Shown in pieces: positions 59,887 through 64,000 of a stretch of DNA of 64,000 nucleotides. The DNA lies in contig JACPMR010000003.1 of assembly GCA_016185945.1 (NCBI GenBank), positions 1 to 64,000 on the forward strand. Reading direction: 5' to 3'. Origin of the DNA: Candidatus Woesearchaeota archaeon (lineage in GTDB: Archaea > Nanobdellota > Nanobdellia > Woesearchaeales > GW2011-AR4). Numbering within the stretch: position 1 is the stretch's first letter; every line of letters begins with the position of its first letter. Position numbers and translations under genes: made by a program. The notes beneath the pieces are model-generated. The model saw nothing but the letters and a program-made list of their open reading frames with translations, had not been told where the DNA came from and made no database searches.

Positions 59887-60699
59887 ATGAAGGTTTCAAA
59901 GACAAGCATCGGCACTGCGATAAAATCCTCTCCTGAATTATTGAAGGAATTATTCAAGGGAGACTTGAGGATGCTGAATTACCATATCAAAAGTGGTTTG
60001 ATAGAGAGATTAAGGTTCAAGTTTCCAAAGGAGAAAATGCTTTCTTATTTCAATAATTTGCCTGAAACTGATTGCACAGATAATAACCACATTGAAATCA
60101 GGGAAAAAATTGCTATAATGACTTTTGACGATGTTTTTGACGAGGAAATTTACGAATACGAAAATAACATAAATGCAAAATCAACATTTTTCCTTTTGAG
60201 CTATAAGCTAAACAAAAATTCAATAAAGAAAGATGTTGATTTACAGCTGCATTATGATGCAAGGTACAGCCAGATAGACAAACAAAAAGAGAAATTTGAG
60301 AAATTAACAGGGAAAAATCCGATAGCAAGCAGGCACCATACTTTATGGTGGACTCACACACATCTTGAGTTGATTTATCTTGCAATGAATGGAATTAAAG
60401 TTGACTCAAGCTTGCCCGGGATAAAGCCATTTAGACTGTGCATTCAAGGAAAGCTCCTTCCAATTTGGGAAGTGCCTTTCAGCGTTTGCGACTCGCCTTC
60501 TGTGCTGAGCGCGCCGTATGGAATCCCGAGCAAAATGGAAACATTATTTGAGAAAAAAATATCTCCTATAGTTGGGCTTTTTCACCCTTACCTGAAGCAT
60601 CAATCCAGATGGAAAGATTTTTATAAATTCTCCAAGAAGTACAGATATAAATTTATGACAGTTACGGAATTTTACAACAAATACCTGAAAGGAAAGTAA
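59887..60699 (+). CDS. NodB-fold polysaccharide deacetylase-like protein
   Basis: This 270-aa protein has IAIMTFDDVFDEEIYEYENN (motif 1 Asp pair), AKSTFFLLSY, SRHHTLWWTH and WEVPFSVCDSPS. The arrangement is that of NodB-type deacetylases, but the metal-binding HxxxH motif is atypical (QLHYDARYS), so catalysis is uncertain. It is followed after 1 bp by an acyltransferase, which suggests joint tailoring of acetyl groups. Confidence 0.7.
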   Translation: MKVSKTSIGTAIKSSPELLKELFKGDLRMLNYHIKSGLIERLRFKFPKEKMLSYFNNLPETDCTDNNHIEIREKIAIMTFDDVFDEEIYEYENNINAKSTFFLLSYKLNKNSIKKDVDLQLHYDARYSQIDKQKEKFEKLTGKNPIASRHHTLWWTHTHLELIYLAMNGIKVDSSLPGIKPFRLCIQGKLLPIWEVPFSVCDSPSVLSAPYGIPSKMETLFEKKISPIVGLFHPYLKHQSRWKDFYKFSKKYRYKFMTVTEFYNKYLKGK

Positions 60700-60700
60700 A

Positions 60701-61246
60701 ATGAACCAATTAAAATTTATTTATCTAGTTTTGTTTCATGTTATGGCAAATAATTTACCGTGGTATTTCAAGTATATTGGAGGGGATAAGTTTAGAAATT
60801 TTCTTTTCAGAAAAGTTACAGGGGTTGGAAAACATGTCTCTATAGGAAGAAGTTCAAACATAATGAACATGACAAAGCTGATAAAAGCAGGGGATTATGT
60901 GACTATTGGAGAGAATTTCAGATTAGTTGGATTGACAGAGCCAGTTATTATCGGCAATGACGTAAACATCGCATTTGATGTTGTGATGATTACAAACCAG
61001 CGCACTTATGATGATATTACAAAGCCGCAAAGAGTGCACAGCTACATTAACAAAAGAATTGTGATTGAGGATGGGGTTGTGATAGGGGCGGGCTCTTACA
61101 TTATGAAAGGGGTTACAATAGGCAAAGGCGCAATTATCGGAGCACGTTCTTTAGTCACAAAAGACATTCCAGCTTATGCGATTGCCGCAGGAGTGCCTGC
61201 AAAGGTGATTAAGTTCAGGACGGATAAAAAAACTGATAAAGAATAG
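60701..61246 (+). CDS. Hexapeptide-repeat acyltransferase
   Basis: This 181-aa left-handed beta-helix protein has VGKHVSIGRSSNIMN, VIIGNDVNIAFDVVMITN, VVIGAGSYIMKGVTIGKG and AYAIAAGVPAKVIKF, the pattern of the maltose/galactoside/Wzx-locus O-acetyltransferases. The first 25 residues are hydrophobic and may bind the membrane. The acyl acceptor is unknown. Confidence 0.87.
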   Translation: MNQLKFIYLVLFHVMANNLPWYFKYIGGDKFRNFLFRKVTGVGKHVSIGRSSNIMNMTKLIKAGDYVTIGENFRLVGLTEPVIIGNDVNIAFDVVMITNQRTYDDITKPQRVHSYINKRIVIEDGVVIGAGSYIMKGVTIGKGAIIGARSLVTKDIPAYAIAAGVPAKVIKFRTDKKTDKE

Positions 61247-61265
61247 AAAAACTCACTTTCACAAC

Positions 61266-61274
61266 CTTTTTAAA
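61266..61274 (+). promoter_or_regulatory. TATA box for the UDP-GlcNAc 2-epimerase-like gene
   Basis: CTTTTTAAA is centred 27 bp before ATG 61297, setting the start there rather than at GTG 61291. Confidence 0.55.
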
Positions 61275-61296
61275 CCAACTTTAATGCCTTGTGGAT

Positions 61297-62385
61297 ATGA
61301 AAATTTTAAGCGTTGTAGGCACAAGACCAAATTTCATCAAAATTGCTGCCTTAATCAGCGAGTTCAAAAAACATAACATAAGCAATATTCTCGTTCATAC
61401 AGGACAGCATTATGACAAAAAGATGAGCAAGCTTTTCTTTGATGATTTAGGATTGCCGAAGCCAGACATCAATCTTGGTATTCGTTCTGGCGAGTATTCA
61501 GAGCAGATAAACAAGGTGATTGCCAAGCTTGATGAAGTGATTGCTGGAGAAAACCCAAATTTAGTTGTTGTGGTCGGTGATGTCAACTCCACTTTGGCAG
61601 GGGCATTGGTTGCAAAGCAGCGCAGGATTAAGGTGGCGCATGTTGAAGCTGGCTTGAGAAGCTTTGACTTGGACATGCCAGAGGAAATAAACAGAATGTT
61701 GACGGACGCAATAAGCGATTTTTTGTTTACAACAGAGGAAAGCGGAAACAGGAATCTGCTGAACGAAGGCATAACCAAAGATAAAATATTTTTTGTAGGA
61801 AATGTCATGATAGACACCTTACTAAAACACAGAGAAAAAGCAAGCAAATCAAAAATATTGCAAAACCTTAGACTCAAGAAAAAACAATATTGTGTTTTGA
61901 CTCTGCACAGGCCGAGCAATGTTGACAATAAAAAGGATTTTGAAAATATAATATCTATGCTAGAGGAAATACAGCAAAAAATCAAAGTAATCTTTTCGGT
62001 ACACCCAAGAACAAGGAAAAATATCCAAGCATTTAATTTAAATCAAAAGATAAAATCAATGAAAAACCTTATTTTAACTGAGCCACTTGGATACCTTGAT
62101 TTTTTGTGGCTAATGTCCAACAGCAATTTTGTGCTTACAGATTCTGGAGGCATTCAGGAGGAGACTACAGTTTTGGGTGTGCCATGCATAACCTTAAGAA
62201 GCAATACAGAAAGACCTGTAACTATAAAGCAAGGCTCAAATCTTCTAGTCAGCACTAACAAAGAAAAAGTAATCCAAAAGGCAATGCAAATAACCGATGG
62301 CAAGATAAAAATAAACAAAAAAATACCGGAATTGTGGGATGGTAAAGCGGCTGAAAGAATTGTAAAAACATTATTGCAAAATTAA
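61297..62385 (+). CDS. Non-hydrolysing UDP-N-acetylglucosamine 2-epimerase family (WecB/WbpI-like)
   Basis: This 362-aa GT-B-fold epimerase starts KILSVVGTRPNFIKIAALIS, has HTGQHYDKKMSKLFFDDL, VGDVNSTLAGA, HVEAGLRSFDLDMPEEINR and SGGIQEETTVLGVPC. It converts a UDP-gluco sugar to the manno form. WbpI does this for UDP-GlcNAc(3NAc)A as the last step to UDP-ManNAc3NAcA; the other four steps are encoded at 54785-58641. WecB activity on UDP-GlcNAc is the alternative. Confidence 0.9.
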   Translation: MKILSVVGTRPNFIKIAALISEFKKHNISNILVHTGQHYDKKMSKLFFDDLGLPKPDINLGIRSGEYSEQINKVIAKLDEVIAGENPNLVVVVGDVNSTLAGALVAKQRRIKVAHVEAGLRSFDLDMPEEINRMLTDAISDFLFTTEESGNRNLLNEGITKDKIFFVGNVMIDTLLKHREKASKSKILQNLRLKKKQYCVLTLHRPSNVDNKKDFENIISMLEEIQQKIKVIFSVHPRTRKNIQAFNLNQKIKSMKNLILTEPLGYLDFLWLMSNSNFVLTDSGGIQEETTVLGVPCITLRSNTERPVTIKQGSNLLVSTNKEKVIQKAMQITDGKIKINKKIPELWDGKAAERIVKTLLQN

Positions 62386-62402
62386 TTACATTATTACTAA
62401 CT

Positions 62403-63512
62403 ATGACAGCAAATTTAACAAAAAATCTAATTACTTTATCCTTATCTATTTTATTGTCTATTATTTTAGCTGAAGTTCTAATAGCAACACTTGCGCCGCA
62501 AGATTTGGTAAAGGTAAAGCTTGATCCTTATACAGTACATCGTCCGATTGAAAACACAAAGTTGGAACTAGTTAGAAAAGATTTCCATACTATATCCAAA
62601 ACAAACTCAAAGGGAATATACGATTATGAATATGATTATAACTTTTCTGGTTTTACAGTTGTTATGTTAGGAGATTCTATGACTCAGGGGACACAGGTAA
62701 ACTTTAAAGAAAGATACTCCAAAATACTTGAGGAGAAACTTCTGAGCAAGTCAAAAAATATAAGGATTATAAATTGCGGCATCGCCAATACAGGCACAGA
62801 CCAGCAGTATATGTTCCTAAAAAATGAATGCATAAAATACAATCCCGAGCTAATTATTTTATATTTTTTTGTCGGCAACGATTTTACCGATAATTACGCA
62901 TCACTGCTTTTTAGTTATGAGAATGGAAAATTGATAGATAAAACGCCAATAAAATTCTCATTTTTGCAGAGAATGCTGCACTGGGCTAATACAAGATTTA
63001 ATACAGTGCGCTTGACGGAGAGAATGCTGCAGAAAAATAATATCACAAAGAAATTACTCTTTAATCTTGGTTTCTACAAATCCCCTGCAAACAACAACAA
63101 AGACTATTATAAAATATTCTTTTTAGACGAGGATAAGGAGATCACAAACATAGGTTATGAAAAGACTTTTTTGATAATCAATGAGTTATCAAATTATACA
63201 AAAAATCAAAATGTACAGTTAATTATTGCCATAATCCCTACGCGGGAGCAGGTTGATGACGGAAAATTCAACGAATACTTCCACGGGTATAATTATGCAG
63301 AAATACTAAAGCCAAACAGAAAACTGATAAACTATCTGAATGCCAACAATATCACGTATATAGATTTTTTGCCTTATCTTAAACAAAAAAATAAAAACAA
63401 TACTTTTTACTATGAGCATGATGGGCATCTCAACAAAGAAGGACATAAGCTAGTGGCAGATGTGACATTTAACGAGTTTGGGAATTCAGGAATCATAAAT
63501 AAAAAATACTAA
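62403..63512 (+). CDS. Membrane-anchored SGNH-hydrolase-like protein
   Basis: This 369-aa protein has an N-terminal membrane anchor (about residues 8-28) and an SGNH domain: VVMLGDSMTQGTQ, CGIANTGTDQQYMFL, YFFVGNDFTDNY, and EHDGHLNKEGHKLVAD with the catalytic His. It is a paralogue of 39510-40643. Likely role: acetyl transfer to or removal from exported glycan (inference). Confidence 0.82.
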   Translation: MTANLTKNLITLSLSILLSIILAEVLIATLAPQDLVKVKLDPYTVHRPIENTKLELVRKDFHTISKTNSKGIYDYEYDYNFSGFTVVMLGDSMTQGTQVNFKERYSKILEEKLLSKSKNIRIINCGIANTGTDQQYMFLKNECIKYNPELIILYFFVGNDFTDNYASLLFSYENGKLIDKTPIKFSFLQRMLHWANTRFNTVRLTERMLQKNNITKKLLFNLGFYKSPANNNKDYYKIFFLDEDKEITNIGYEKTFLIINELSNYTKNQNVQLIIAIIPTREQVDDGKFNEYFHGYNYAEILKPNRKLINYLNANNITYIDFLPYLKQKNKNNTFYYEHDGHLNKEGHKLVADVTFNEFGNSGIINKKY

Positions 63513-63513
63513 A

Positions 63514-64000
63514 ATGGAATCAAAAGTAAGGGAAAGCGCTTTCAGGAGAAAAATCAAGGCATTAATCCCCTTCCAAATACAAAAATTTCTTTACAATTTC
63601 ATCAAGAAATTCAGACTGGCCAAAAATATAGCTAAAAACAAGTATGCAAAAGAGGACATTAAAAAATTTTTAACTGATGCAGGAATCAAAAAAGGGGATG
63701 CTGTAATGCTCCATTCTTCCCTTGGGAGGGTTGGATATGTTGAAGGGGGAGCAGACACAATAATAGAGGCTTTTATTGAGATTATTGGGGAAGAAGGAAT
63801 ATTAATAATGCCAACATTTTCTGCCCCTGAATATGATGAAAAAAGAAAAATATATGTTTTTGATGTCAAGAAAACACCTTCTTACACAGGCGCTATTCCC
63901 GAAACCTTTAGATTAAGAAATGGAGTAAAAAGAAGCATCTCGCCAATGCATTCTGTCGCAGCACACGGAAAAAAGGCAGGGTGGCTTGTGCAAGGGCATG
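63514..64000 (+). CDS. AAC(3)-like N-acetyltransferase, partial (runs past window end)
   Basis: From ATG 63514, one base after the SGNH stop, an open frame reaches the window edge (162 codons). It reads DAVMLHSSLGRVGYVEGGAD, ILIMPTFSAPEYDE, GAIPETFRL, SISPMHSVAAHGK, the pattern of the aminoglycoside 3-N-acetyltransferase family. In polysaccharide loci such proteins acetylate amino sugars rather than drugs, so this is read as sugar tailoring. Confidence 0.85.
   Translation, partial: MESKVRESAFRRKIKALIPFQIQKFLYNFIKKFRLAKNIAKNKYAKEDIKKFLTDAGIKKGDAVMLHSSLGRVGYVEGGADTIIEAFIEIIGEEGILIMPTFSAPEYDEKRKIYVFDVKKTPSYTGAIPETFRLRNGVKRSISPMHSVAAHGKKAGWLVQGH

Noticed and set aside
63514-64000. Antibiotic resistance gene
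   Set aside because: AAC(3)-fold proteins are frequent in polysaccharide loci as sugar acetyltransferases; the context gives no reason to read it as drug resistance.

Overview
This AT-rich window reads as a chromosomal segment of a small-genome archaeon, most likely a DPANN lineage of the Woesearchaeota/Pacearchaeota type (an inference from gene content, not from a tree). Archaeal markers are RadB, archaeal-type PEP carboxylase, MBF1, an AK6/Fap7-like kinase, an NFACT (Rqc2-like) protein, DUF35-linked thiolases, and TATA boxes centred about 26 bp upstream of many start codons, which implies leaderless mRNAs.

Region 1 (1-13 kb) is an acyl-CoA and biotin block. A minus-strand operon encodes a FabZ-like hot-dog dehydratase, two thiolases and a DUF35-DUF362 fusion protein. 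Both thiolase genes are broken around a near-identical 166-bp block. Next come biotin carboxylase, a stand-alone biotin ligase, a 4HBT thioesterase, and an operon for carboxyltransferase, biotin carrier protein, BioY, a TlpA/DipZ-like thioredoxin-fold protein, EcfA and EcfT. Together these make a biotin-dependent acyl-CoA carboxylase with its biotin supply, next to ACP-free chain-building enzymes.

Region 2 (12-24 kb) is housekeeping: RadB, a GT2/thioredoxin-fold/GT39 operon, MBF1 with an array of five hairpins upstream, YjbQ and AK6-like genes sharing one palindromic TATA box, an aminotransferase, a cyclophilin-like protein, PEP carboxylase, and an NFACT protein lacking its C-terminal domain.

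Region 3 (23.6-27.2 kb) holds an islet of two membrane-protein genes between inverted repeats. It also holds a 5S rRNA gene interrupted by two inserts of about 30 nt that form hairpins with bulge-helix-bulge-like topology, a GC-rich candidate structured RNA, and a ribbon-helix-helix protein fused to a nucleotidyltransferase.

Region 4 (27-64 kb) is a large surface-polysaccharide or glycosylation locus. It contains UDP-glucose dehydrogenase and UDP-glucuronate decarboxylase (the latter interrupted by an intein next to its catalytic Tyr), Gmd, a complete gene set resembling WbpA/B/E/D/I for UDP-ManNAc3NAcA, two flippases, many GT2/GT4/GT-C glycosyltransferases, NodB-like deacetylases, SGNH hydrolases, sugar epimerases, cupins, methyltransferases and acetyltransferases. 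At least five copies or fragments of a dispersed structured element, with base-pair-preserving changes in one stem, and two copies of a second hairpin element lie between genes.
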